Shown here piece after piece: positions 51,301 to 62,219 of a DNA stretch of 64,000 bases. Under the pieces are notes generated by a model. The model was not told the origin of the DNA. It worked only from the letters and a program-made list of their open reading frames with translations, and ran no database searches. The DNA is from Carposina sasakii (taxonomy: Eukaryota; Arthropoda; Insecta; Lepidoptera; Carposinidae): assembly GCA_014607495.2 (NCBI GenBank), contig CP053150.1, forward strand, positions 5,910,495 through 5,974,494. The letters are read 5' to 3'. Position numbers and translations under genes: made by a program. How positions within the stretch are numbered: the stretch's first letter is position 1; every line of letters starts with the position of its first letter.

Positions 51301-54300
51301 ACTACAGAAAAAAAAACAAAATATCGAAATTATCCGGCATAAAAACATTTTCCCTGGATAAAAAGTAGCCTATATGTTAAGTGGGACCTGTCACAATATA
51401 TTCCTGAAAACTGCATCGAAATCGGTTCAGCCGTTTCTAAGATTAGCGTGCACAAACGCACAGACAAACCGACAAACAGACAAAAATTCCAAAAATCATT
51501 GTTTTGGGTACTATTGCGTTGATAAAGGTATTCTATAATAATTTTTTTTATATATCTTCCATGTACAGACAGCGATCTGTTACATTTTTATTATATGTAT
51601 AGATATTTACCAAAAAATAACTGTACAGGCCTACGCGGAGCCATGTCGTTCGCTCTGGCCATTCGCAACACAGTGTCGGAGGCTCGGCAAGCGATGTTAA
51701 CGACCACCTCACTGATCGTCATAGCGACCGTCGTGCTACAGGGAGGGGCGTCTACTCACGCACTGGCCTATCTTAGGATACCTACTGGGTAAGTATTGAG
51801 TTTGACGCGAACTGTATACAATATTCGCTATAGCAGTAAATCGTCGTCGTCAGCCTATTGCAGTCCACTGCTGGACGTAGGCCTCCCCCAGTTTTGGGGG
51901 GTTTTTGCCCATTTTCTATCGATATTATGCGACTGATTTAAACATCTTGCAATATACACAATATACCATAATTTTCAATGAATGATGTTATTTTAATTTT
52001 GGTCGAATACCGATTCTACATTATCTTTGCCTATTATTGTTTCATTTACGCCAAATGAAAGGCTAAAGTATACAGTGCACAAACAGCCAATTATTTTTGT
52101 ATTGTGATGGATGAAAAATTCGAGAAAAACCTTGGAAACGGATCCAATGTTAGTACATTATTATTACTAGAGCAATATATTCTTATGAAAATAAACTTGA
52201 AAGCAGCTAGCATGTACTTATCAAGTTTGAAGAACTACTTGCATTGCGAGTGAATCCCGTGGCAGTCCACTTTTGCCTAGTGTTTTCTTCGAGATTATGG
52301 GTTATAAATACCTACAATACTAGGTAGTTCATTTGGATTTATAGTCTATATACATATAATAAAATGTAATAGATCGCTGTCTGTACATGGAATGAGAAAA
52401 AATATTATAGGAGACCTTTATCAACGCAATAGTACCCAAAAGAATGATTTTTTGAATTGTTGTCTGTTTGTCTCTGTGCGTTTGTGCACGCTAATATCAG
52501 AAACGGCTGAACCGATTTCGATGCAGTTTTCAGGAATATATTGTGACAGGTCCCACTTAACATATAGGCTACTTTTTATCCCTACATAATTCCATCTAGT
52601 TTATCATCAAAAAAAAAAAAAAAACATTTGTTTTTTTTTTGTAATCGCGGGCGTCCACTAGTATAGTAATAAACGAGGAATCAAAATTAACTCAATGGAG
52701 TGCATCAAAAAACTCGTAAAGACAGACGGCGCCTCTCTACGTAAAACATGTTAATTCGCCTTTATTTCTTGCCAATACTTCCAATACAACCACGACCCAT
52801 GCTTCAGGCATTATTGAAAAACAATATAAAACCCAAAACAATCGTTTAAAGACCGCAAAAATATATTGTGATTATTAATCAATTCTTAAAACACTGCTAT
52901 TCACTAGTTATTATAGAATATCCATTTGCTAGATTTGATTACCAACGATTTTCTTACACAATACCGAAATAATGACTATCGATAAAAAAATGTAGGAAGA
53001 TATCAGCTGTCAAAATCAAGTGACAGTGTAGATCGAGTGCCGACCCCGCGTATGACGTCATTTTCGTTGGGAACTAGTGATGGTCGATACCGATTTGGAG
53101 TTTGACAGTTCATCGTTGATCATTTTGCGTCATTATAACTGTCAAAAAAGATAGCCAATAACCCTGCAGGTCACACCGACGCATCGTGGGAAGAGGATCG
53201 ACCGTGTTACTGCAGACATGTTTAGTACGATGCGTGTCTGTCCGTATTTGTCGCATATTTGATGGAGAATATTTGATGTTTTAGTACGTTGCCCGTAAAT
53301 ATAAAAGCTTATATAAGTTACTAACCCAACCTCTTTAGGTATAATGGGCGTACTGTATGTTATAAGTTATTTCTATTTTCCAGGCAGGGCCAAAATGATG
53401 AGAACGAAGCGCTTCCTTATCGCGACGTCAGGAGTGTAAGTATTTATACCTATAATCTTGGATATACATTTTGTCACTCAATAGTTCTTGACATGTCCTG
53501 TTATTGTCGACCAGGATACACCTCATAAGGGTTTACTTATAAAACGTGGATTTAAAATTATTCCAAGAATAACCTTAGATTTATCCCCATTTTCGGAGAA
53601 TAATGCTGCTCGACAACGGACATTGTTAAAACTTGTTGTTAAAAACGTATTTCTTAGACCTCTGTAGCTAGTATTTTGTATCCACGCCTATACAGGGTGT
53701 AAAAAAAGGGTATATTAAGCGAAAAGCTATGTAAATAGCCCACTATAGAGAACCTATCCACAAAATTTGAGATCCGAAATCACATGTTTATTTTTCCCGA
53801 TTGTATGGAGAATTTTTAAATATCTCAGGAATTTTCATACAATCTTGAAAATTAAAAATGTGATTTCGAGTCTCAAATTTTGGGAATAGGTTCTCTATAG
53901 TGGGCTATTTATACAGCTTTTCGCTTAACATACCCTTTCTGTTACACCCTGTATACCCCCACTCTTTAGAAGTAATTGCCGGAACGGAGAACTAACGCGG
54001 AACAAGCAGGTTAGTGATTCGAGACAGTTGAAACTGTTGAAAGTATTTATAATGGGGCCGCCGCGAATTAATTCGTCGCCAGAGGATGATGTAGCGAGAG
54101 GTTTTTTTTGTTTAGTTTATCTCAAGGAAAGACATGGGTAACTATGTCCATGCCTTCAGTAGAATAATTTCTGAATTTATGATGAAAGATAAAACCGACC
54201 CTGGCATGCTTGTTATTATTATTTTAACAATACGGTTATATGTATTCTACTAAGATAATGTAATGTCTTTGTGTATAAAAAGGAATACATACATAACCTC

Positions 54301-57300
54301 ACGCCTATATCCCATAGGGGTAGGCAGAGGCTACAGATCTCCATTTAGTACGTTCCAAACATACATAAAAAAGAATAAGATATTATCACGTGTGTGTACT
54401 TAAACAAACTTTGACAGCTATGTTTTAAAAAACCTCACGCTACAGTGATGCGCCAACCAGTGAGCGCTAAAACGGTGACCCCCATTATTCCGCTCTACGT
54501 CTGAACTCCGAACACACACTACTCGCGAGGCCTGTGCAACGTGTCTACGGCAAAATGGTTCTATTTTAGTTAGTGCATTAGTACACTCAATTATTATACG
54601 TAAATCAGTACAAGTTTAAAAGGTTTTATTTCACCAATCGGTTGCGGCGTCTTCATGTGATTTTGTAATATACGCCCTCTTAATATCTCCACGTATGTAT
54701 TCGAAGTCCCTTTTATTTTTGTATATACTGCAGCTATATCGCAAATAGATAAAATACCTTATTTTATGTAGAATACATACCTGCACCATTCAGTAATTTA
54801 AGTTTAATAATCAGTAAGCTTAACTGCCACTAACTAACACTGCTTAGCCCTATCAGCCATAATAACGGCTAGAGGGACTTATTTAAAGTGTTGTACGCTG
54901 AAATCCGAATCTTCAGAACTAAGACAATAAAAAATCAATAAATGTAAAACTTTATTGTGCCAAAAACTATATATTTGTTAATTATCATATCATTAATTAT
55001 CATAGCATCAACCTTTTGTTAGCAGCATGCAGATTTATCCTAGTCAGACTAATCATAATAATATGATCGTATCGTAGTCGCTTTTTTAACATTTATTTGG
55101 TTTCTGGTCAAATATGGTGTGGGTTTTATTAGATTTCCTCTTTACCCCCTTTATGACAAAAAAGAAAAATATGAGCCAGAAAGGTGCAAGAACCTTTTAA
55201 GTTTACGAATATTTATATACATATTAGAGAGCGCGACGCGACGTATGATGTGCTTCTCATTTCATTAATAAGTAATAACCATTTATTGTGGTCTACCAGT
55301 TGTACCAGGCCACGGAGACGGGCGGATCGGTATGTATATACGCATGTACGATGGGGCTACACATATATCTATTGCTTTATATTCATAGGATGGTGACCCT
55401 ATGCGTGCTTGTCATTGTTGTCAGAGAACGGTGCGAAAATATATAACTGCGGTTTTGTGACAATGTTCTTTGGTTATCTGGTGATGTGAATGTATGACCC
55501 TGAATAGTAGTCGATATTAATATTGTCTTTTGCTATGCTATGGAAGCATTGCTACCTAATCATATTGAGACTTATTTTATATGCCAAATTTGAATGAACT
55601 ATCTATTACCTACTGGTAAAATGGACATTGTACCTATATATGTAAGATAGCCTTAGAAGTGTCGCATTTTTTGTACAATACAGGTCACTTTACGTTTTGG
55701 TGTCTATATATCTATTCATATCTTTAAGACGGACAGTTACAGAAATCTCCTGGCCCTTTCGCTGTAAGTCCTGCACAAACCGTGAAATTGAATGTATGTA
55801 TTTGTTGTCTAGCCTCCTGACATAGGTTTCGGTCTTCGAAACCTCGAGTCCTCCCAACCAGCCAGTGAAAGGGCATCATCAGTAAGACTAATATAATAAT
55901 GCACGCAACGCATGATTTGTCTGCACGCTCATCTAACACTCTGTTTCTGTAATAAACTTGAATGATGTGCAAAATTTTTATGCATCCAATCTTTCACACA
56001 AAATTTTGTAAAAAAAAATACAGTATGGATGTAAGTATATTATTTTGCCCTTGCACTGTACTTTGTGATTTTATTATCCTACTTGCGTAGTTAGTTATAC
56101 AGTTTGTAACAGAAATGGAACTTTTATTTTACTAACATACTTGATATTAAAATTGTGCACAACAGATTTGTGATGTTGACTTTTTATAACTGACTTCTGA
56201 TTTTAATTAACTAACTTAAATATTATGTATCTAGTTAGTAATGTGATGGAAAGTTCATACTTACAAAGAAAAATGGTTATATCGCCATCGAGGAACATAA
56301 AAGTTTATTAATCTACGGTATATTCATTCCAGCACGTTACAGTGTCTACTGCATGTATGCATTCTTACCTTATTCTGTTTGGTTTCCTCAATGTATAGAG
56401 CAGCCGCATGGTAGTTAAATGGGACAGGAGTGAAAAAGGAGTGATATTGCCTTGGCAACTTAGTTACATGGACGTATGTATTCTTTTTGGTATTTTCGAT
56501 CTATTTTATGGCAAGACTACAGAACTTCCTCCGCCTCAAATGTACCAAGACGATTTTGTATTAGGTATTTAATTTGAGAATCGAATGAGAAAGTTCTGTA
56601 TTCTTTTAAGTTGTTTTTGCATGCATGACAGCATGATTTACACCTATAGATTGTCACCTAGTTTGACTAAAACCATGTTTAGCTGGTGATCAATCTCACT
56701 AATTTAATTACTAATATACATAACGCTTCTAATCATATCACTAATCAATACAAGGAATCTAATTGTTTTTGTATATTTTTCGTAGAAACTTTGTTACTCC
56801 ATAGCTAGATTAAGAAGTTAGTCTTTTACGAGTATCCTGTGAACTCGTTACCTCTAGGCAACATTTGAACCGCGGCATGTTGAAAGATACCATGGAACTT
56901 TTGTATAACAAGTTGTCATGTTGCGCGTCAACTGGCTTGCGTGTTGTTCAACATTACCGTACATGTTGAGCGTCACGTGTTGCGCGTCAATTGTTTGTTT
57001 GATGCGTCGTAGATAGGTAGGATAAAACTACTTAACCCAGGAAGAAACACCCAACTAAAACCTTCACGGTGTTATTACAATTTCTCGTCTAAAGTTAGAC
57101 ACCATTTAAAAATGATATTAGACAGCAAAATGTCTGCAATATCTGTTAAATGAGGGCAAAAGCTTAAACAATGTTGAATCCTTTTGTAATAACAGTCAAT
57201 ATCTCGATCCAGGAAACACCACGCACTGACGGCACGGACAAGGCTAGGCTGGCCCGGCTATGGGGCGCGGTGGATTCGAGGCTGCTAAAGCCGCTGCTGA

Positions 57301-57939
57301 CGCACGCGAGGCCGCCGCTCACGGAGACCCTGCCCGGCTTCATGAGACCGGTCGCAAGGGTGCTCACCACTACACATCAGTATACGCAAGGAGTAAGTTA
57401 CACACTCACATTGGGAAAGCTGCAAAGGTCCTAGAGGTTGTAATGATCTATATCTGACTGAACTGATTTACGTCGCGTTTTTAAACAATTTTCCCTTCCA
57501 CCATTTCCAAGATAAAAGATAGTTGCTGATTCATGGTCGAAATATAGATTTTTCAGAAAAGGTTTATCGATTTCACTGTATTAATCTTGGTCCTTCGATC
57601 CGGATCACTTATATTTACCTTTTTTTCAGGATAATTCCCTGCGCAGAACTGATTCTGATTCAGATCTATGTATTGATGAACCCCAACCGGCACCCGCGAG
57701 TATTGACCCACAGGTAATTAAATGTTATTTTACGAGATAATGCTTTAAATTTTTTTATTTGGATATTAAAAGTGCTTCGTTTTCTATTTATTTTACTAAA
57801 TATTTTGAAGCATTTTATTTTATTCTAGTAAAAATAATTATTACACGTATTATTTTCACTTGTTGGGAATATTTATGTATCTATTTCTTTTTCGTTGCAG
57901 CTCTCAATTAATGTTCGGAATGGATATGGGCATGTTTAA
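42351..57939 (+). CDS. Nhe3: Endosomal Na+/H+ exchanger, NHE6/7/9 class
   Basis: Cation/proton antiporter of the CPA1 family, expected in endosome/Golgi membranes where it sets lumenal pH. Exons: 42351-42576, 42816-42971, 43652-43812, 45330-45545, 45839-45873, 45939-45977 (uncertain), 48145-48286, 49453-49558, 49927-50129, 50797-50908, 51629-51788, 53384-53435, 57213-57392, 57630-57713, 57901-57939. All phases agree: 636 residues, or 623 without the uncertain microexon. Landmarks: leader and helix 1, [29 protein letters not shown] (163-177), [80 protein letters not shown], and a cytosolic tail with LLKPLLTH and an acidic-serine stretch. The invariant ESVLNDAV motif is not recognisable. Two introns carry U12 signals. 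Exon 13 (57213) is far GC-richer than exons 2-4. Confidence 0.95.
43903..45293 (-). mobile_element. 5'-truncated RTE-like LINE in exchanger intron 3
   Basis: About 1.4 kb in reverse orientation, ending (at its 3' end) in CAT-type microsatellite. Flanked by the 10-bp direct repeat TTTTCTGGCT at 43893-43902 and 45294-45303. Same 3' end family as 7047-8255. Confidence 0.9.
44220..45188 (-). pseudogene. Broken reverse transcriptase of the intronic LINE
   Basis: Three overlapping frames on the minus strand carry consecutive RT pieces: [20 protein letters not shown] and [27 protein letters not shown] and [28 protein letters not shown] through [14 protein letters not shown]. Frameshifts near 44975 and 44690 separate them. 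The catalytic FADD box reads FADE, so activity would be doubtful even without the shifts. A dead retrotransposon gene, not a host gene. Confidence 0.85.
45939..45977 (+). CDS. Candidate microexon of the exchanger (ND-motif position)
   Basis: 39 bases between a TTACAG acceptor and a GTAAGG donor. It takes the split codon left by exon 5 and passes the right phase to exon 7 of the list, ending VLSG before AIQNY, as expected of this family. With the flanking split codons it gives [14 protein letters not shown], exactly the 14 residues expected, but not ESVLNDAVAIVLSG. No other stretch in 45880-48140 encodes that motif. Exon status rests on length, phase and splice sites only. Confidence 0.45.
46050..46560. 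repeat. Dispersed repeat with three internal units
   Basis: A unit with TTCCCGAAATTCCCACGGGA, ACGGGAATTCAAAATTTTTA and GAAAACCGCTAT occurs at about 46189, 46322 and 46437. Ends GCGGGGGCCACTAGTTA-like (GAGGGCGGGGGCCACTAGTT), an end type seen in common lepidopteran repeats. Lies in the intron after the microexon; the minus frames here are not genes. Confidence 0.65.
47363..47610. repeat. Foldback element with CATGAACGTATAAAGAA ends
   Basis: Left CATGAACGTATAAAGAATAA and right TTCTTTATACGTTCATG are inverted complements of about 24 bp. Interior holds no supported frame. Confidence 0.75.
47909..47964. promoter_or_regulatory. Cluster of TATCGATA motifs
   Basis: TATCGATA at 47910-47917 and 47957-47964, and GTCGATAG between them, within 60 bp and about 180 bp before the next exon. 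The octamer equals the DREF-binding element of Drosophila promoters; a role here is inference. Confidence 0.35.
48041..48100. repeat. Three tandem 20-bp units
   Basis: Three contiguous 20-base units of the pattern TGCCCCTTTAGGCTAATGTT, with 4-5 differences, 45 bp before the splice acceptor of the exchanger exon at 48145. Confidence 0.85.
48303..48420 (+). repeat. Dispersed repeat, family C fragment
   Basis: Inside the AT-AC intron. Core GTGGCCAGAACTGCAGGATC as at 14690 and 28015. Confidence 0.6.
48485..48825. repeat. Foldback element with 48-bp inverted ends
   Basis: GGGTGTAAAAAGATAACGTT at the left and AACGTTGTCTTTTTACACCC at the right, with arms running to CCTCGTATTCTTTGTAAC. About 340 bp in the AT-AC intron. 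The outer GGGTGTAA resembles family A ends. Confidence 0.85.
48872..49096. mobile_element. MITE with TTA target duplication, PIF/Harbinger-like
   Basis: Inverted ends GGCTCAACTCACACTG continuing about 45 bp through GAAGCGACGCGAC. Flanked by TTA at 48869-48871 and 49097-49099. The 3-bp TWA-type duplication fits PIF/Harbinger. Inside the AT-AC intron. Confidence 0.8.
49135..49302. repeat. GC-rich foldback, family H copy 1
   Basis: Arms CGCAATAGCAAAGCCGAAGC... and ...TTCGGCTCTGCTATTGCAAG surround a GC-rich loop. Related to 49645-49795 on the other side of the exchanger exon at 49453. Confidence 0.75.
49645..49795. repeat. GC-rich foldback, family H copy 2
   Basis: Ends TACGTAACTTGCAGTAAC and GCTACCGCAAGTTACTTAATA are inverted. 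GC-rich interior with AGTGTGAGTGCGCGGGACGA, similar in build to 49135-49302. Confidence 0.65.
50130..50796 (+). other. Probable U12-type GT-AG intron
   Basis: Donor GTATCCTTTTTT matches the U12 GT-AG consensus. A branch-like TTCCTGAGC lies at 50777-50785, 11-14 bases before the TTAG acceptor. Exons join AGF+[12 protein letters not shown], which aligns without gap to NHE6 (GAF + 12 residues to NIYPLSF). The branch site is imperfect. Confidence 0.75.
51271..51604 (+). repeat. Family F repeat, forward copy before exon 51629
   Basis: GTGGACGCCCACGACTCCGT through TTATTATATGTATAGATATT. Nearly complementary to 52344-52661. Confidence 0.8.
51842..51919 (-). mobile_element. LINE head-to-tail deletion scrap
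   Basis: LINE 3' tail (CAGTCCACTGCTGGACGTAG) joined to the 5' head piece (GGGGGGTTTTTGCCCATT), the same architecture as 3856-3922. Confidence 0.65.
52344..52661 (-). repeat. Family F repeat, reverse copy after exon 51629-51788
   Basis: Reverse complement of 51271-51604 over about 300 bp, including the less common outer part (GTACTATTGCGTTGATAAAG in the forward copy). Confidence 0.8.
52665..53383. other. Exchanger intron, unexplained mixed-composition block
   Basis: Mostly AT-rich. 53020-53230 is less so, with a TGACGTCA palindrome near 53051 (a CREB-type site) and TATCGATA near 52976. Could be an enhancer; no gene is seen. Confidence 0.35.
53692..53952. repeat. Family A foldback, full copy
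   Basis: ACAGGGTGTAAAAAAA ... GTTACACCCTGT with inverted arms, close to 149-411 throughout. Confidence 0.85.
54288..54365 (+). repeat. Family C head fragment
   Basis: CCTCACGCCTATATCCCATA through TTTAGTACGTTCCAAACATA, as at 27836-27915. Confidence 0.6.
54366..57212. other. Large exchanger intron, no further features recognised
   Basis: AT-rich with short spurious frames. Near 56900-57000 TGTTGCGCGTCAA and close variants recur three times within about 80 bp, a local imperfect repeat. Confidence 0.5.
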
Positions 57940-59470
57940 GCTTTAAAAGCTTCTGACCTTCGGCTGTGATATTATGGTCTACTTAGACTAAAGTAGACAA
58001 AATAACAATAAAAGTTTTACTTCGAGTGTTTTCGCGAGTTATAAATTAAGCATTATAGATGTTAGACATAATAGGAAAATCTGATTGCACGCAGCAATTA
58101 TGGCCTGGACTGGTGGACACACGCATCTCGGTAGAAGGTATCACTGGCAGTAATATCTAAGAGTTAGAAATGTATTTTCCCGTGTGCCACATTGTAATCT
58201 ACTCTCTGAATTGTTGGCTTATACGCTGTTGGAACAAAAATGATTATTATATGAGTATAGATTATATTTTTGTCGTCTATTTATATTACGTAGGCATTAT
58301 AAATATGTAATGTATAGAATGTTTATAATTTTGCTTAACTTGTTACATACTGTTGTGATTTGCCCCTCTGTTTCCAGAAAATGACATAAAGATCTGTCTA
58401 AAACAATAATACCTAGGTAGTCCGACCTTAGTTCGGTCATAAACCTGATAGGCGAGTCTTATAAAAAACTGGCCATACTGTGGGCCAAACCTTAGTCGTT
58501 ATAAGCCGACGCTTACACCATTAGACCCCTAGATTAAAAATACAATGGATGGAATACCTTTTTTTAACTGTGATTAAACAAAATCTTTGATACATAGGTA
58601 TCGGTGTTAGTAATCTAAGTACCTACACTTCACCTAAATATTTGTGAATATTTTTCTATGTCTTAGTATGTAAAATTATATTTAGCAATTCTGCTTTTTA
58701 AAGGATTAATCTAAACTGTTAGAAATTCATTATGCAGTGTGTCCGGGATAGAGTTAGCGATAAAAATACCTTCATGTGGGGGTCTAACTGCCCTCTTTTA
58801 AAAATGACAGCTATTTTGAGTTTTAAATATTTTTTACCGAGAAGTACGGTATGCGTGAGGTCGTCTCACTCGGGTGATTTTTGTTTTTCTTTCTTAATAT
58901 TTTTTTACGTGTTAGTGGTCTAACGAGTAAGAAAAACTGTGTTTGAAAGCTAATAGTATTGTCTATCATTAAAATTAGAAAAAAAACATATGGCACTTGC
59001 AATGCCTACAGAAATATGTAGATTTTTGTCCCGAATTTGTCTGTTTTTTTCTTTTACGTAACATACTATGAAAACTAGCCCGTTAATGTGGATTTTTTTG
59101 TAAAATGCAGAGACCTAATAATAGCTACAAAACAATGCCTAATTTATTGCTCTGAGTCACATAGTTTTCAATTTATTGTTATTGAAATTGACCCTTGCCG
59201 GAGCGCCCATAGCCCGTCACTCAGGTACCGCTACTCAGGTACTCAGATAAAATTGGGCACATGGGGGTTTTTTATCGATAAAATGAAGTGTACAACACGC
59301 CCTTAAAATATCGCTAACTCTATCCCGGACACACTGTATAATATACTTATTGTAGGACATATTTTCTTCTTTCCAAGAGTTTATTATATTGAAAATTAAT
59401 CCCTCCTACTTTTTTTTATAATCTAGTCTTGATCTACTAATAAAGTTTGTTTTTGTGAATAGTATAAAAT
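57940..59470 (+). other. 3' UTR region of the exchanger
   Basis: Two possible poly(A) signals: AATAAA at 58007-58012, and AATAAA at 59439-59444 followed by a GT-rich stretch. Use of the distal one would place a whole MITE (58735-59336) in the 3' UTR. Confidence 0.55.
58735..59336. mobile_element. MITE with Tc1/mariner-like inverted ends
   Basis: CAGTGTGTCCGGGATAGAGT at the left and its exact complement at the right, about 28 bp in all, continuing to AGCGATA. Flanking ATTAT-type bases are consistent with a TA target, with one base changed on the left. Interior about 550 bp without an intact frame. Confidence 0.8.
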
Positions 59471-59738
59471 GTTTTATTTGTCCATGTAATGGGATTTTAA
59501 GTTACTGTCTTCTGCTTTACTATTGGTTACTTAGATATTGTTTATGAAGCCAAATAGCTCTTTGCATTTGTGTTAGGAAGGTGGGTATAATAAATATTAA
59601 TATTTTCATAAGAGGTACAAATCAACAATGCATCATACATTAAATTAGACTCTTATGCTATGGTTTAATAACCCCATAAATTATATAAGTTGCATTTTTA
59701 AAAATTGTTATTTATAATAGTATCAGATGCATGACTGC
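59471..59738. other. Intergenic, nothing recognised
   Basis: AT-rich space between the convergent exchanger and MBLAC1-type genes. Confidence 0.5.
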
Positions 59739-59960
59739 AGATGTACGACGCTCATCTGTTTATTGAATAAAACCTCATTATTACAAACATTTATAAGAGA
59801 AGAAATATCTACCTTGTTGCCTATCAAAGTATGGTCACAAGTATTTTAACCATACTTTGATAGGCAACCCAGATATACTCGTATATTCTCCTAATCGTAA
59901 ATGCTTGTAATATAAAGGTTTTATTCAATAAACAGGTAAGCATCAACATCTGCAGTGGGA
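59739..59960. repeat. Foldback element, family I
   Basis: Arms CTGTTTATTGAATAAAACCT and its complement near 59910-59935, with an inner pair TTGCCTATCAAAGTATGG / CCATACTTTGATAGGCAA. Related to 60835-61432. Confidence 0.75.
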
Positions 59961-60157
59961 TCTTACACTATAAGTTGTTTCATACATAAGTAGGTACTTC
60001 AACATTTATGATTTTTAATTATTTGTAAATAGTAGTTTTTCTGTAGTATAAATAATTTCACCCCATAGCAGAATTTAGAAACTGTAAAATGAGTGGTCTG
60101 TAACAAAGATTACATAAATTAGTTTAAACATACATACAATTTAATCTATTAATTTAA

Positions 60158-60236
60158 AAGTGGCACCATGTGGTTCTATCGGCCCTTGGTGATCTGCCTA
60201 CTCCGTAAGGGACAAAGGCATGATTATATGTATGTA
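60158..60236 (-). repeat. Family E dispersed repeat, reverse copy
   Basis: GGCACCATGTGGTTCTATCG, then CCTACTCCGTAAGGGACAAA, the complement of the family core. Confidence 0.75.
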
Positions 60237-60506
60237 CAATTTAATCTCTTTCATAATAGAATAATTTGGTGAGAGTACCACTAATTCTTTACTCTACAGT
60301 TTGTATATTGTAAAAAAATTGGTAGGTACCTACTTAAAGTAAAAGTTGATAAAAAAATTTGTACATTTGTCAAAAACTTGCTGTTTATATTTATATACAG
60401 GTAATAATTTACATGATTTATCTTATATCAGACAATTATTGTTATTGATTTATGTATAATAAAACCTTATAAAAGTACCTACTGGGACTTTTTATAGAAG
60501 TAACAA

Positions 60507-62081
60507 TTACTGGTTACCATCTACCTGTTTTCGTAACAACTCCCTTATCTCGGCTGTTACTTTAAATTTAGGTCCATGCCCTGGTACAATCCAGTCTGCT
60601 ACTTCAGCTACTTTAGATCTATTTTTTGTTTGTGATAGGGGATCTTCACTGCCTGCTTCTAGCCATATGTTAGGATTATCAATATCTTCATATTTTTCAA
60701 ATAGATCTCCTACAAAATAAAATACAATGTCTAAAACTTATAATTTTTTTACAAGGGCATAATAGAACTGCATATTTTTTAGAATAAACATATTCTAACA
60801 GATGTAGTAAAAGATGTTATTTTTTAGCTGATGCTTCTAGTAGGTTTACTACGCTCATCTGTTTATAGAATAAAACCTTATTATTACAAACATTTACGAT
60901 TAGGAGATATATTCTCCACAGGGTTGCCTATCAAAATATGGCCGCAAGTATTTTAATTGAATTTTCAAAAAATATATTTTGCTGATGAATTATGCTAACA
61001 TGTTTATCGAATAAAGTATGATCCATTTGATAGAACTGTATATAGAGATTGCGAAAAACCAGGGTTGCCATTTCACATTTGACCGCAAGTACCTGGCAAC
61101 CCACTTTAAATGTGTATGATTTTGAGACGTTTCTACGCTCATATGTTTTTTAAATGATATGTATATAAAAAAAGCTATTTTTTTTCTGATTATTATGATA
61201 TAGGGTTGCCTGTTCCAATTCGGCCGCAAGTAAGGGTTGCCAGCTGTTAAAGATGCTGAATGTTAAAGGACCGCTGTATGAAACGCATCAAAGCCATCAC
61301 GCATGCGTCAAAATGGTTACACTCGTAGATATCGTACATGTGGATATATATTCTCCTAATTGTAAATGTTTGTAATAATGTTTTATTCTATAAACAGATG
61401 AGCGTAGTAAACCTATGGTGGGATCTCATACTATAAGCCCTCTGTAGCACATTTGTTGGGCAGAGGGAATGAACTCAATAGTGTTACCTGCTATTGCCAC
61501 TGTTTGACAATCTGTAGTTTTAGCAAGCACAGTGACATCTGAAAGAGTATGCCCAGGGGTTGGTATTACTTTCACATTATTATTCACAATATATTCCTCA
61601 CCTGTAAATAATTAATTTTACTATATTTTATTGTTACAAATATATGTAGGTATATATAATGCAAATTAATTTATTGATTTACCTACCTTTATCAAAAGGA
61701 TGCATATAGTAACTGTCTTTATGGGAAACACTGAAGCCCACAATATGTTTTGCATGTAAGAAAAGATTATTATTTCCTATATGGTCTGAATGCCCATGGG
61801 TAGAAATAACATAGTTGATTTTATCAGGTGTTATGTTCTGTTTCTGCAAAGCTGTAAACAAAATGGGACAAGATATTGTTTATAACGTAAACGTACATTA
61901 AACATCTCTAGAAAATACTCTATTTTATACCATTTAGAATCTTTTCACTATCCCATGCCGTCATAGTATCTATAATAATATTGTGAACCCCTTTAATTAA
62001 TGTACAACTGCAATTAGCGGACATTTGATCATTCGCTGTTAAAATAGAATAGCCATCGAATAATATATTAATATCGGACAT
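60507..62081 (-). CDS. Mblac1: Metallo-beta-lactamase-fold protein, MBLAC1 class
   Basis: Small MBL-superfamily hydrolase resembling metazoan MBLAC1 (C. elegans SWIP-10 group). Human MBLAC1 is reported as a nuclease acting on histone pre-mRNA; activity here is inferred only. Exons in coding order: 62081-61931, 61851-61687, 61601-61488, 60709-60507. All phases are 1 and 210 residues result. IIIDTMTAWD is the first strand/Asp motif, THGHSDHIGN the HxHxDH metal site, PTPGHT carries the third His, and AGDLFE the bridging Asp. DWIVPGHGPKF carries the last His and identifies the MBLAC1-type C-terminus. The metal ligands expected for the fold are present. An in-frame extension upstream of this ATG exists (to 62273), but it is lysine/aromatic-rich and unlike the family, so the MSDIN start was preferred. 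Cytosolic, no signal peptide. Confidence 0.92.
60835..61432. repeat. Large foldback in an MBLAC1 intron, family I
   Basis: Left arm GTTTACTACGCTCATCTGTT to GATTAGGAGATATATTCTCC pairs with 61345-61425. The centre holds further copies of the motif GGTTGCC...GGCCGCAAGTA (60922, 61064, 61204). Built from several related units. Confidence 0.7.
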
Positions 62082-62219
62082 TATTATATTAATATGTAAA
62101 CCACAGAACACAATTATGTACCTATTCCTTTTTTTACAAAAAAAAAAACAATATATACAAATAAATAAATCAGTAATCAGTATATGCACTTTGATGGCCA
62201 TTGGCCACAGACTAAGTAG

